DNA of 64,000 nt, taken from contig NZ_JBDVFA010000098.1 of the NCBI RefSeq assembly GCF_039941195.1, positions 1 to 64,000 on the forward strand. The letters run 5' to 3'. Shown piece by piece: positions 8,289 through 16,885 of the stretch. The translations under genes were made by a program, and so were the position numbers. How positions within the stretch are numbered: the stretch's first letter is position 1; every line of letters starts with the position of its first letter. A model generated the notes under the pieces. The model saw nothing but the letters and a program-made list of their open reading frames with translations, had not been told where the DNA came from and ran no database searches. Source of the stretch: Aurantibacter_A sp039941195. GTDB taxonomy: Bacteria; Bacteroidota; Bacteroidia; Flavobacteriales; Flavobacteriaceae.

Positions 8289-10187
8289 ATGAGCGATGCT
8301 ATAAAGCACGAATGCGGAATTTCCCTGATACGCCTTTTAAAGCCATTGGAGTATTACAAAGAAAAGTATGGTTCAGCCTTTTATGGCGTGAACAAGATGT
8401 ACTTAATGATGGAAAAACAACACAACCGTGGCCAAGATGGTGCAGGTTTTGCCAGTATTAAACTCGATGTACCCGTAGGCTCTCGCTTTATGAGTAGAGT
8501 GCGTTCCATAGAACAACGACCTATACAAGATATCTTTGACAAGATAAATCATAGAATAAATACGGAGCTTTTAGAGCATCCGGAGTATAAAGAAGATGTA
8601 GCACTTCAAAAGGCAAACATACCTTATATCGGAGAATTACTTTTAGGCCATGTTCGGTATGGTACGTTTGGTCGTAATAGTATGGAAAGCGTACATCCAT
8701 TTTTACGTCAAAACAACTGGATGCACAGAAATCTGATTGTTGCGGGTAATTTTAATATGACCAATGTTCATGAGTTATTTGACAATTTAGTCCAATTAGG
8801 GCAACACCCAAAAGACATGGTAGACACAGTTACGGTTATGGAAAAAATCGGACATTTCTTAGATGATGCTGTGGCTAAATTATACAAGCAAATTAAAAAA
8901 GAAGGATATACAAAACGAGAAGCATCAGCACTGATAGCAGATCGTTTGAAAGTATCCAAAATATTAAAAAGAGCAGCTAAAAATTTTGATGGTGGTTTTA
9001 CTATGGCCGGACTATTAGGCCATGGCGATGCATTTGTGCTAAGAGATCCAGGCGGAATACGGCCAGCGTATTATTATCAAGATGACGAGGTTGTAGTGGT
9101 AGCATCAGAAAGGCCAGCTATACAAACCGTTTTTAATGTTAATTATGATGAGGTAAAAGAGCTCGACCCTGGACATGCAATTATCATTAAAAAAAGTGGT
9201 CGCGTAGCCATAAACCAAATTCTTGAACCTAAAGAAAGATTAGCCTGTTCTTTTGAACGAATATATTTTTCTAGAGGTAGTGATAAAGAAATATATCAGG
9301 AAAGAAAAGAGTTAGGAAAACTACTATTCCCTCAGATTTTAAAATCGATAAATAACGATATTAAGAATACTGTTTTCTCTTACATTCCCAACACCGCAGA
9401 AACATCTTTCTATGGTATGGTGAAAGAGGCTCAAAATTATTTAAACAAAAATAAAGAAGAGGAAATCTTAGCGATAGGACCTTCAATTTCAAGAGAAAAA
9501 TTACACGACATACTTAAAGTAAGACCACGTATTGAAAAGGTCGCCATTAAAGATGCCAAACTAAGAACCTTTATTACACAAGATAGTAGTAGAGATGATT
9601 TAGTAACGCATGTTTATGATATTACCTATGGTTCAGTTAAAAAGAACGACAACCTGGTTATTATTGACGATAGTATTGTTCGTGGTACAACTTTAAAGAA
9701 AAGTATAATTCGAATATTGGATAGATTGTCTCCTAAAAAAATAATTGTAGTTTCATCTGCTCCTCAAATAAGATTCCCAGATTGTTATGGTATTGATATG
9801 GCTAAGTTAGAAGACTTTATTGCATTTAGGGCTGCCTTAGCTTTGCATAAAGAACGCAATACCATGCACCTCGTAGATGATATCTATAAAAAGTCTATTC
9901 AACAAGTGAATGAAAAGGATAAAAACATTGTAAACTATGTAAAGGAATTCTACGAACCTTTTACGCCTGATGATATATCAGTAAAAATTGGAGAGTTATT
10001 GACTTCTGAAAATATAAAAGCCGAAGTTGAGATAATTTATCAAACTATAGATAACCTACATATCGCATGTCCGAAAAATCTTGGGGACTGGTATTTTACC
10101 GGTAATTATCCTACACATGGTGGTAACAGAGTAGTAAATAGAGCTTTTATAAATTTCTACGAAGGCAAAAACCAAAGAGCTTATTAA
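8289..10187 (+). CDS. Amidophosphoribosyltransferase (PurF-like, long form)
   Basis: Likely converts PRPP and glutamine to phosphoribosylamine, the first step of purine synthesis. Residues 1-300 are an Ntn-type glutaminase: the nucleophile Cys9 (HECGISLIRL) follows an 8-residue leader that should be removed, and RGQDGAGFA, HVRYGTFG and GGFTMAGLLGHGDAF follow. The PRTase domain has the PRPP motif VIIDDSIVRGTTL near residue 460. At 632 aa it is about 125 residues longer than E. coli PurF, with a C-terminal extension. This long form is a second PurF-like type seen in Bacteroidetes, so it may be a paralogue of a standard purF elsewhere. Confidence 0.88.
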   Translation: MSDAIKHECGISLIRLLKPLEYYKEKYGSAFYGVNKMYLMMEKQHNRGQDGAGFASIKLDVPVGSRFMSRVRSIEQRPIQDIFDKINHRINTELLEHPEYKEDVALQKANIPYIGELLLGHVRYGTFGRNSMESVHPFLRQNNWMHRNLIVAGNFNMTNVHELFDNLVQLGQHPKDMVDTVTVMEKIGHFLDDAVAKLYKQIKKEGYTKREASALIADRLKVSKILKRAAKNFDGGFTMAGLLGHGDAFVLRDPGGIRPAYYYQDDEVVVVASERPAIQTVFNVNYDEVKELDPGHAIIIKKSGRVAINQILEPKERLACSFERIYFSRGSDKEIYQERKELGKLLFPQILKSINNDIKNTVFSYIPNTAETSFYGMVKEAQNYLNKNKEEEILAIGPSISREKLHDILKVRPRIEKVAIKDAKLRTFITQDSSRDDLVTHVYDITYGSVKKNDNLVIIDDSIVRGTTLKKSIIRILDRLSPKKIIVVSSAPQIRFPDCYGIDMAKLEDFIAFRAALALHKERNTMHLVDDIYKKSIQQVNEKDKNIVNYVKEFYEPFTPDDISVKIGELLTSENIKAEVEIIYQTIDNLHIACPKNLGDWYFTGNYPTHGGNRVVNRAFINFYEGKNQRAY

Positions 10188-10206
10188 CTTAATCCAGATT
10201 AGACCC

Positions 10207-10246
10207 TTATCGATGAAATACATCAAAAAGTGTATTTCATCGATAA
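10207..10246 (+). terminator. Perfect 16-bp inverted repeat after the PurF-like gene
   Basis: TTATCGATGAAATACA (10207-10222) and TGTATTTCATCGATAA (10231-10246) are exact reverse complements around the loop TCAAAAAG. It lies 20 nt past the stop codon. It is AT-rich and has no T-run, so it may be a transcript-stabilising 3' hairpin or a protein-binding palindrome as easily as a terminator. Confidence 0.55.
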
Positions 10247-10307
10247 TTCAGGTCATTAGTCGGGTTTATAACAATTTTGACATATAGCAAAGCTATTTTT
10301 AGACTTG

Positions 10308-10379
10308 CCATAGCATAAGTAGGTTAAGTTCATGGTAAGATTTGGGGCAAAAAGGTGGAGTTCTCTCCACCTTTTTATT
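10308..10379 (+). ncRNA. Candidate small RNA, copy 1
   Basis: Predicted transcript of about 72 nt: the 40-nt conserved element (10308-10347), one C, then a 12-bp terminator stem AAAAAGGTGGAG / CTCCACCTTTTT with TTCT loop (10349-10376). The box TATTTTTA (10294-10301), one mismatch from TAnnTTTG, ends 6 nt before the element, which would put the start of transcription at its first bases. No plausible -33 box is seen for this copy. Function unknown. Confidence 0.6.
10349..10379 (+). terminator. Terminator of sRNA copy 1
   Basis: A 12-bp perfect stem with tetraloop TTCT and a T-rich 3' arm. The stem sequence differs from copies 2-4 while pairing is kept. Confidence 0.85.
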
Positions 10380-10593
10380 TGCATAATATTTACACATTAC
10401 ATTTACGAAAAGACTAATACTTGTTATAAGAATTATCTTATGATTCACTAACTATCCAATTGTTATTCTCACTACTTCATATTTCCTTTAGATTTTATAT
10501 ACTTTTTAGTTTCGAAAATACAGTTTAACAGAAAAGTGGGGAGTTCAACAAAGATGTTTTAATACAGCAAAGTCACGCTATATATTTGAAGAA

Positions 10594-10668
10594 CCATAGC
10601 ATAAGTAGGTTAAGTTCATGGTAAGATTTGGGGAAAAAGGCGGAACATTGTTCCGCCTTTTTATTTTT
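10594..10668 (+). ncRNA. Candidate small RNA, copy 2
   Basis: The conserved element (10594-10633) runs straight into a 13-bp hairpin AAAAAGGCGGAAC / GTTCCGCCTTTTT with loop ATT (10634-10662) and a T-rich tail. The exact -7 box TATATTTG (10581-10588) ends 5 nt upstream of the element, and TTTT (10557-10560) lies 20 nt before that box at the -33 place. The roughly 200-nt spacer from copy 1 holds no gene. Confidence 0.7.
10634..10668 (+). terminator. Terminator of sRNA copy 2
   Basis: A perfect 13-bp stem, 3-nt loop, T-rich tail. Identical to the hairpin of copy 3. Confidence 0.88.
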
Positions 10669-10927
10669 ATTAGTCACCTTCATTTGCATTATCCCTTCAC
10701 TTTAATTTCAGCAAATTATTAGCTTTCTAAGTAGTCCTATAAAATGATATTCTGGAATTAAAAGGTGAACTCGAAAAACTTCAAAAAAATCCTTTTATCA
10801 CAAAATTTTGTATTCCTTTTCTTCTAAAAAAATAAGACAAAAACCAAATTTTCACCTTTTAACCAAACAACTCACCATTCATCTAAAACCTTTTATTATC
10901 GAGTTTATTCACTCTATTTTTGGAGAA

Positions 10928-11000
10928 CCATAGCATAAGTAGGTTAAGTTCATGGTAAGATTTGGGGAAAAAGGCGGAACATTGTTCCGCCTTTTTATTT
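10928..11000 (+). ncRNA. Candidate small RNA, copy 3
   Basis: Element 10928-10967 plus a hairpin (10968-10996) identical to copy 2. The exact -7 box TATTTTTG (10915-10922) ends 5 nt upstream, the same spacing as copy 2, with TTTT (10891-10894) 20 nt before the box. The identical hairpin suggests recent duplication or gene conversion with copy 2. Confidence 0.7.
10968..11000 (+). terminator. Terminator of sRNA copy 3
   Basis: A perfect 13-bp stem identical to copy 2, followed by ATTT. Confidence 0.88.
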
Positions 11001-11132
11001 GTCATAAACCTACTAATTGGCAAGGTTATAGCAAATATTAGCAACTTTTTCTTCCAAAATTTGTAATTTAAATAACTTAAAAAGTCGTAAAATTCCTTTT
11101 TTATTTCCCCCAATACCAGTAATTTAGTTTCG

Positions 11133-11207
11133 CCATAGCATAAGTAGGTTAAGTTTATGGTAAGATTTGGGACGAAAAGGGTAGAGATTTCTCTACCCTT
11201 TTCTATT
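11133..11207 (+). ncRNA. Candidate small RNA, copy 4 (divergent)
   Basis: Element 11133-11172 with two changes, then a hairpin GAAAAGGGTAGAG / CTCTACCCTTTTC (11174-11203) whose arms differ from the other copies yet still pair fully. The box TAATTTAG (11120-11127), one mismatch, ends 5 nt upstream, with a T-run at 11097-11102. The C to T change lets CCATA at the 5' end pair with TATGG over 5 bp instead of 4, hinting at a closing helix. Confidence 0.65.
11174..11207 (+). terminator. Terminator of sRNA copy 4
   Basis: A 13-bp stem extended by an A-T pair, a tight loop, and the tail TTTTCTATTT. Confidence 0.85.
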
Positions 11208-11223
11208 TAAAAAAAGACATAAA

Positions 11224-11257
11224 AAAAGCTTCTAAGAAACTAATCTTAGAAGCTTTT
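11224..11257. terminator. Bidirectional terminator between the sRNA array and sodA
   Basis: AAAAGCTTCTAAGA (11224-11237) and TCTTAGAAGCTTTT (11244-11257) form a perfect 14-bp stem. The flanking A and T runs allow termination in both directions; for sodA it lies 18 nt past the stop codon. Confidence 0.8.
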
Positions 11258-11274
11258 ATTTACTTAGCGTATTT

Positions 11275-11883
11275 CTATTTGTTTGCAGCGTATAACTCAG
11301 CTACTTTGTCCCAATTAATTACATTAAAAAATGCACCTACATAATCAGGTCTTCTATTTTGGTAATTTAAGTAATAAGCGTGTTCCCAAACATCTAGTCC
11401 TAGAACTGGGTAACCTCCACATCCAGTATTTGGCATTAAAGGATTGTCTTGATTTGGTGTAGAACAAACTTCTACTTTACCTCCTGGCTGTACGCATAAC
11501 CATGCCCAACCTGACCCAAATCTAGTTCCTGCGGCAGCACTAAATTTTTCTTTAAAAGATTCAAAAGAACCAAAAGCGTCATTAATTGCATCCGCTAATT
11601 CACCAGAAGGTTCTCCACCTCCATCAGGTGACATTACACTCCAAAACACTGAGTGATTAAAAAAACCACCTCCATTATTTCGAACTGCCGAATTCGACAT
11701 ATCTAAATTTGTTAAAATATCTTCTATAGATTTTCCTTCTAGATCTGTTCCTTCAATAGCAGCATTCAATTTTGTTGTATAGCCATTATGATGTTTTGTA
11801 TGGTGAATTTCCATAGTACGTGCATCAATATGTGGTTCTAATGCATCATATGCATAAGGCAATTTAGGTAGTTCAAAAGCCAT
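11275..11883 (-). CDS. sodA: Superoxide dismutase (Mn or Fe/Mn type)
   Basis: Converts superoxide to oxygen and hydrogen peroxide in the cytoplasm. It is 202 aa with no signal peptide. All four metal ligands are visible: His27 (EIHHTKHH), His77 (GGGFFNHSVFW), Asp164 and His168 (LGLDVWEHAYY). The GG before FNH and the Gln in PNQDNPL are the features of manganese or cambialistic enzymes rather than strictly iron ones. A consensus -7 box lies about 35 nt upstream. Confidence 0.95.
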   Translation of the reverse strand: MAFELPKLPYAYDALEPHIDARTMEIHHTKHHNGYTTKLNAAIEGTDLEGKSIEDILTNLDMSNSAVRNNGGGFFNHSVFWSVMSPDGGGEPSGELADAINDAFGSFESFKEKFSAAAGTRFGSGWAWLCVQPGGKVEVCSTPNQDNPLMPNTGCGGYPVLGLDVWEHAYYLNYQNRRPDYVGAFFNVINWDKVAELYAANK

Positions 11884-11917
11884 TTTATATTGTTTTTAAA
11901 TTAATATTCATTTCCGT

Positions 11918-11925
11918 CAAATTTA
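11918..11925 (-). promoter_or_regulatory. -7 promoter box for sodA
   Basis: The minus strand reads TAAATTTG, an exact TAnnTTTG match, about 35 nt before the sodA ATG. The -33 part is not clear. Confidence 0.45.
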
Positions 11926-12001
11926 CATTTTTTAACAAACATAATGCACTAATAATTTGTTAAGAACTCTTTTAGAATTAGTAATTTGCATTAAAAAGCA
12001 C

Positions 12002-15000
12002 TTGCAAACAACTAGTTTTAAAATTTACAATGCTTCTGCCGGTTCTGGCAAAACCCATACTTTAGTTAAAGAGTATTTAAAAATTGCCTTAAGCGAAAAC
12101 AATAGTTTTAAAAACATACTAGCCATAACATTTACAAACAAGGCGGTAAATGAAATGAAAGAGCGCGTTTTATCCAGCTTGTTCGATTTTAGTCTTCAAG
12201 AGCTCCCTGATAAAAGCAAAAGTCTATTTTTAGATGTAATGAAAGAATTAGATGTTTCTGCAGAACAGCTAAGAAAAAAAAGTGATTATACTTTAAAATA
12301 TATACTTCACAACTACGCTTTTTTTGATGTTTCTACAATAGATAAGTTTACACATCGTGTTATTCGAACTTTTGCCAAGGATTTAAAACTACCTCAGAAT
12401 TTCGAACCTATTGTGGAAACAGATTTATTACTTGACGAAGCAATATCTAGAGTGGTTCAAAAAGCTGGTAGCGATAAACAGTTAACAAGAACTCTTATTG
12501 AGTTTGCTTTGGAAAAAATTGATGATAATCGAAGTTGGGATATATCATTCGATTTAAATAAAATCGGTCAATTAATATTTCAAGAAAACCATGCTAATCA
12601 TTTAGAAAAATTGGCATTAAAAAAGATGCCAGATTTTATTCAATTAAAAAAAATAATCACGCAAAGAATAAATGATTTAGAAAATGAATTAATAGGGTTA
12701 GCCACAGATAGTTTAGAGGAAATAACCAAAAGTGGTCTACAATTGGAAGATTTCCCGAGACAAACCCTACCAAATCATTTCAAAAAGTTTCTAAGTAAAG
12801 AATTTAATCCTTCAACCTTATATAATAATAAATTACAAGAGAATTTAGAAAAAGGAACTATCTTAAAAAAAGGTGTAGAACCGCCGTCAAATGAGTTTCT
12901 TGAAACGATGCTCAATAATTACATTAAATTAAAGGCTACGGTTTACAATCGTTCTTTCCTAAACAATATATATAGAAACCTCGTTCCTTTAACTGTGTTA
13001 AGTGTAATTCAGCAAGAAGTAATTGCGATTGAAAAAGAACGCGATCAGATTCCAATTTTCAAATTCAATCAAATAATCTCTAAAGAAATTAAGAATCAGC
13101 CAGCACCATTTATTTATGAGCGGCTAGGAGAAAAATACCGACACTACTTCATTGATGAATTTCAGGACACATCAGCTGCTCAATGGGGTAATCTTGTACC
13201 GTTAATTGATAATGCATTGGCTAGCGAAGGTGGATCCCTATTTTTAGTGGGTGATGCCAAACAAGCAATTTATAGGTGGCGAGGTGGCAAAGCAGAACAA
13301 TTTATTGACTTAGCTGGTGATTTTAAAAATCCGTTTGTAATTCAGCCAGAAGTAAATAATCTACCTGTTAACTATAGAAGTTTTGATGAAGTTATACAGT
13401 TTAATAATGATTTTTTCTCCTGGTCGAGTGATTTTTTAAACAAAAAAACCTATCAAAGTTTATTTGTAGAGGGTAACCAACAACAAACCAATGCTAAAAA
13501 GGGTGGCTATGTTAAATTAGACTTTATTTCAAAAGAAACAGAGGTAGACACAACCGAAAGCTATTGCCAACAAGTTCTGTCTACTATAAATGAAATAAAA
13601 GAAAAGAATTATCCTTATAAAGACATAACCATTTTAGTTAGAAGTAATACTAAAGGTGCCGTATTAGCCGATTATCTATCCGAAAATGATATACCTATAA
13701 TATCATCAGATAGTCTTTTACTTAAAAGTAGTTCAAAAGTTCGTTTTTTAATAAATCTATTAAGTTATGCAACCGGATTTCAAGAAAGAGCTTTAGCCTA
13801 TGATATTTTAGAATTTTTAGCTCCGACAAATAGTTTAAAACATGAGTTCATTTATATGCACTTAGAAAAACTAGATAGCTTCCTTAATACGGAATATAAT
13901 TTTTTATTATCTAGAACTGAAAGACTATCGGCCTTCGATAGTTTGGAATATGCTATTAGACAATTTAATCTTGCACCAACTTCAGATGCATATCTTATCT
14001 TTTTAATGGATACATTATTGGATATTGAAAAACGAGATGGGGGAAGTATCCAGTATTTTTTAAACTATTGGGAAAAGAAGAAAGACAAATTGGCAATCGC
14101 GAGTCCAGAAAATCTTGATGCGATTCGTATTATGACAATTCACAAATCAAAAGGTTTAGAGTTTCCAATAGTTATTTTTCCATTTGCTGATGCAAATATC
14201 TACAATAGAACAAATAAAATGCTCTGGTCACCTACTGATCCAAAATTATTTAATGGTTTTGATGAAATGCTTTTAACTGAAAAAAGTGAATTGGAAGACT
14301 ATCCAAATGAAGCAGCTACACTTTTTGAAGACGAAGAACAGATGATGGAATTAGATGCCATGAATGTACTTTACGTTGCACAAACTAGAGCAGAGAAAGC
14401 ACTCTATATTATTAGCGAAAAAAAGTCCACTAAATCAAAAAACAATAAAACAGGTAGTTATTCAGAAATGTACATGAATTACTTAATCACCAAAAATCTT
14501 TGGCAAGATGATTTATTTAGTTATGAATTTGGTAGTTTAGAAAAGTCTGAAAACAATACATCAAGCATGGAAGTTTCAGAAACACTCCCTTATCAATATT
14601 CTTTTAGAGATCGGCCAGATTTCAATATTGTTACTTCAGGAGGCATGTTGTGGAACACAAATAGAGAAGAAGCACTTTCTCATGGCACATTAATACATCA
14701 TATATTAGGATTAATAGAAACTGAAAATAATTTAGAAAAAGCATTAGAGGCTGTTCTTAAAAATGGTGATATAACTAAGGATGAAATTGTATCTATTACA
14801 AACATTTTAAAAAAAATAGTAGAACACGATAAGCTTAAGGAGTACTTTTCAGATAAATACACTATTTTAAATGAACGTGATATATTAACCGCGGAAGGCA
14901 AACTACTACGTCCCGACCGTATCGCTATATTTAACAACGAAGCCACAGTTATCGATTATAAAACTGGAATGAAAAACCCAAAACACAAAGAGCAAATCTA

Positions 15001-15094
15001 TTCTTATGCTGATGCCCTATTAGAAATTGGTTATGTTGTTAAGAACAAAATTATTGTTTATATAAATACGGATATAAGATTAGATTTTGTGTAA
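12002..15094 (+). CDS. UvrD/RecB-type helicase-nuclease, AddA-like
   Basis: A double-strand break repair enzyme: ATP-driven helicase plus nuclease. There is no ATG near the conserved start; TTG at 12002 (LQTTSFKIYNASAGSGKT) is the best initiation site, giving 1030 aa, with a less likely TTG at 11957. Walker A is NASAGSGKTHTLV, Walker B FIDEFQDTSAAQW, followed by GDAKQAIYRWRGG, TIHKSKGLEFPIVIF and LYVAQTRAEKALYI. The C-terminus has a PD-(D/E)XK nuclease core (RPDRIAIF, VIDYKTG). The AddB-like partner lies 1.8 kb downstream, beyond the OmpA gene. The family is sure; membership of an AddAB-type complex is inferred. Confidence 0.92.
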   Translation: MQTTSFKIYNASAGSGKTHTLVKEYLKIALSENNSFKNILAITFTNKAVNEMKERVLSSLFDFSLQELPDKSKSLFLDVMKELDVSAEQLRKKSDYTLKYILHNYAFFDVSTIDKFTHRVIRTFAKDLKLPQNFEPIVETDLLLDEAISRVVQKAGSDKQLTRTLIEFALEKIDDNRSWDISFDLNKIGQLIFQENHANHLEKLALKKMPDFIQLKKIITQRINDLENELIGLATDSLEEITKSGLQLEDFPRQTLPNHFKKFLSKEFNPSTLYNNKLQENLEKGTILKKGVEPPSNEFLETMLNNYIKLKATVYNRSFLNNIYRNLVPLTVLSVIQQEVIAIEKERDQIPIFKFNQIISKEIKNQPAPFIYERLGEKYRHYFIDEFQDTSAAQWGNLVPLIDNALASEGGSLFLVGDAKQAIYRWRGGKAEQFIDLAGDFKNPFVIQPEVNNLPVNYRSFDEVIQFNNDFFSWSSDFLNKKTYQSLFVEGNQQQTNAKKGGYVKLDFISKETEVDTTESYCQQVLSTINEIKEKNYPYKDITILVRSNTKGAVLADYLSENDIPIISSDSLLLKSSSKVRFLINLLSYATGFQERALAYDILEFLAPTNSLKHEFIYMHLEKLDSFLNTEYNFLLSRTERLSAFDSLEYAIRQFNLAPTSDAYLIFLMDTLLDIEKRDGGSIQYFLNYWEKKKDKLAIASPENLDAIRIMTIHKSKGLEFPIVIFPFADANIYNRTNKMLWSPTDPKLFNGFDEMLLTEKSELEDYPNEAATLFEDEEQMMELDAMNVLYVAQTRAEKALYIISEKKSTKSKNNKTGSYSEMYMNYLITKNLWQDDLFSYEFGSLEKSENNTSSMEVSETLPYQYSFRDRPDFNIVTSGGMLWNTNREEALSHGTLIHHILGLIETENNLEKALEAVLKNGDITKDEIVSITNILKKIVEHDKLKEYFSDKYTILNERDILTAEGKLLRPDRIAIFNNEATVIDYKTGMKNPKHKEQIYSYADALLEIGYVVKNKIIVYINTDIRLDFV

Positions 15095-15485
15095 GTAGAA
15101 CCAACACGTCATTTTTTCTCTTAACACTACATTTAACTTGCAAGATTCTAGTTAAAGTCGCTTAAAACCTTCAATTTGTAACTAATACAAGTAATTTTCA
15201 ACCGCAATAAAGGATATTAATCACCAATAATACGTTAAAATTAGGACCGAAATCAATTTTTAAAAAACCAAAAGATTAATAAAAAGAAGAATAATTCATA
15301 TAAGTTTTTTCTTTCTTATAATACTGAAAGGTATGTCAGGCAGTAAAGTAATTAGCCCATAAACCCATATAGCAGAGACTCTAGAACGAAACCAACCATT
15401 AAATTTTACCGTTAGGAGGGCCATTAATATCGTTTAAATGCATCATTCTACAAAAAAAATGCATTAAAAAAATAAGAAATTGATT
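15095..15485 (+). other. Intergenic stretch with no recognised gene
   Basis: About 390 nt of AT-rich sequence between the helicase gene and the OmpA promoter. I see no ORF of note, no strong hairpin and no RNA gene in it. Confidence 0.6.
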
Positions 15486-15515
15486 TTGTTAATAATATTT
15501 AACAACTTACATTTG
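15486..15515 (+). promoter_or_regulatory. Consensus promoter of the OmpA-family gene
   Basis: TTG (15486-15488), a 19-nt spacer, and TACATTTG (15508-15515), an exact TAnnTTTG box. This is the best textbook Bacteroidetes sigma factor promoter in the window and fits a highly expressed outer-membrane protein. The ATG is 34 nt downstream of the box. Confidence 0.75.
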
Positions 15516-15549
15516 CGGCTAATAAACACTTAAACTTAAAAATTTGAAC

Positions 15550-16809
15550 ATGAAACATCTTAGCAAATTATTAGTTGTTGCTCTACTTGTTGTAGGTTTT
15601 AACAACATACAAGCGCAAGACGAGAACAATCCTTGGGCAGTGAGCTTTGGGGTAAATGCCATTGACGTATACCCAACTAGTGACGTTAGTTCTTTTGGTA
15701 ATGAGTTCTTTAATGCGACAGACCACTGGAATATTCTTCCTTCAATATCAACTGTTGCGGTATCGAAGTCAATAGGCGATGGATTTTCTATTGGAGCTAG
15801 AGGTTCATTAAATAAAATAAGTAAATGGGGAGATGAAGACGTAGCTGATCTTTCTTATTACGGTCTTGATGGTACCATCAAGTATAATTTCTTAAAAGAA
15901 ACAGTAATCGATCCTTTCGTTGAAGTTGGTGGTGGTTATACTTGGATTGATGAAGTTGGTGCTGGTACAGTTAACGGATCTATTGGTCTTAACTTTTGGT
16001 TTACTGACAATATTGGTCTTTCTGTACAAACAGTTTACAAACATGCATTTGAAGATTATTTATCTACTCATTTTCAGCATTTAGCTGGTATCAAAGTTAA
16101 ATTTGGTGGTACTGATACTGATGGTGACGGTATATATGACAAAGATGATGCTTGTCCAGAGGTTGCTGGTTTAGAAGCATTCAATGGTTGTCCAGATGCT
16201 GACGGTGATGGTATTGAAGATAGCAAAGATAGCTGTCCTAATGAAGCTGGTTCTAAAGAAATGAACGGTTGTCCTGATGCTGATGGTGATGGTGTTGCTG
16301 ATAAGGATGATGAGTGTCCTAATGAAGCAGGTCCTGCTGAAAACAAAGGATGTCCTTGGGCTGATAAAGATGGTGATAGCGTATTAGATAAAGATGATCA
16401 ATGTCCAGATGTTGCTGGTACAGTTGCTAACGCTGGTTGTCCTGAAGTTACTGAAGAAGTTCAGAAACAATTAAATGACTATGCTAAAACAATCTTATTT
16501 GCTACAGGTAAATCAAGCTTGAGTCCAGAAACTACTTCTGTATTTGTTGATATCATCAGAATCTTAGGTGAATATCCAAATTCTAAATTTACAGTTGAAG
16601 GTCACACTGATAGTGTAGGTGGTGAAAAAACTAACCAAGCTTTATCTGAAAAACGTGCTAATGCAGTAAGAGATTTCTTAATCGCTGAAGGTATAGCATC
16701 AGATAGATTAACTGCAATTGGTTATGGTGAGTCTAAGCCAATCGCTTCTAACAACACAAGAAGCGGAAGAAAAGAAAACAGAAGAACAGAAATCAACTTA
16801 GTAAAATAA
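15550..16809 (+). CDS. OmpA-family outer membrane protein with thrombospondin type 3 repeats
   Basis: A 419-aa outer-membrane anchor to peptidoglycan. The ATG at 15550 begins a signal peptide, MKHLSKLLVVALLVVGF, ending at QAQ. Residues about 22-180 form a beta-barrel. Four calcium-binding TSP3 repeats follow (DTDGDGIYDKDDACPEV, DADGDGIEDSKDSCPNE, DADGDGVADKDDECPNE, DKDGDSVLDKDDQCPDV). The C-terminal OmpA domain has FTVEGHTDSVGG, NQALSEKRANAVRDFL and GYGESKP, the diaminopimelate-binding pattern. A strong promoter precedes it and a strong terminator follows, so it is probably monocistronic. Confidence 0.95.
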   Translation: MKHLSKLLVVALLVVGFNNIQAQDENNPWAVSFGVNAIDVYPTSDVSSFGNEFFNATDHWNILPSISTVAVSKSIGDGFSIGARGSLNKISKWGDEDVADLSYYGLDGTIKYNFLKETVIDPFVEVGGGYTWIDEVGAGTVNGSIGLNFWFTDNIGLSVQTVYKHAFEDYLSTHFQHLAGIKVKFGGTDTDGDGIYDKDDACPEVAGLEAFNGCPDADGDGIEDSKDSCPNEAGSKEMNGCPDADGDGVADKDDECPNEAGPAENKGCPWADKDGDSVLDKDDQCPDVAGTVANAGCPEVTEEVQKQLNDYAKTILFATGKSSLSPETTSVFVDIIRILGEYPNSKFTVEGHTDSVGGEKTNQALSEKRANAVRDFLIAEGIASDRLTAIGYGESKPIASNNTRSGRKENRRTEINLVK

Positions 16810-16844
16810 GACTTTAGGTTTCCGTTTAAGTAAATATTTATATG

Positions 16845-16877
16845 AAAGCCCTGACTTAATTGTCAGGGCTTTTTTAT
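16845..16877 (+). terminator. Rho-independent terminator after the OmpA gene
   Basis: AAAGCCCTGAC (16845-16855) pairs with GTCAGGGCTTT (16862-16872) around loop TTAATT, followed by more T. The next gene starts 9 nt later. Confidence 0.88.
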
Positions 16878-16885
16878 TTTAGCAT

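Larger units (their letters stand above)
10308..11172 (+). repeat. Four direct copies of a 40-nt element
   Basis: The element starts CCATAGCATAAGTAGGTTAA and ends GTTCATGGTAAGATTTGGGG. Copies lie at 10308-10347, 10594-10633, 10928-10967 and 11133-11172. Copies 1-3 are identical over 40 nt. Copy 4 differs by C to T in the TTCATGG part (TTTATGG) and by one G fewer at the end. Start-to-start distances are 286, 334 and 205 nt, and the spacers share no obvious similarity. Each copy is followed by a terminator hairpin and preceded by a -7-like box, so the repeat reads as the 5' part of short RNA genes rather than a plain repeat. Confidence 0.9.

Noticed and set aside
10332..10700. Short peptides starting at the ATGGTAAGATTTGGGG of the repeats
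   Set aside because: An ATG is present in all copies, but the frames run through the terminator hairpins into unrelated sequence with different lengths, so a conserved peptide is unlikely.
10883..11113. A 76-aa minus-strand frame across sRNA copy 3
   Set aside because: It runs antisense through the promoter, element and terminator of copy 3 and has no recognisable features.
10308..11172. CRISPR array
   Set aside because: The repeats are 40 nt with irregular spacings of 165-294 nt, no cas genes are near, and each repeat is tied to a terminator and a -7 box.
16074..16346. A 90-aa minus-strand Ser/Pro-rich frame
   Set aside because: It is the complement of the repetitive TSP3 region of the OmpA gene, a known source of false frames.
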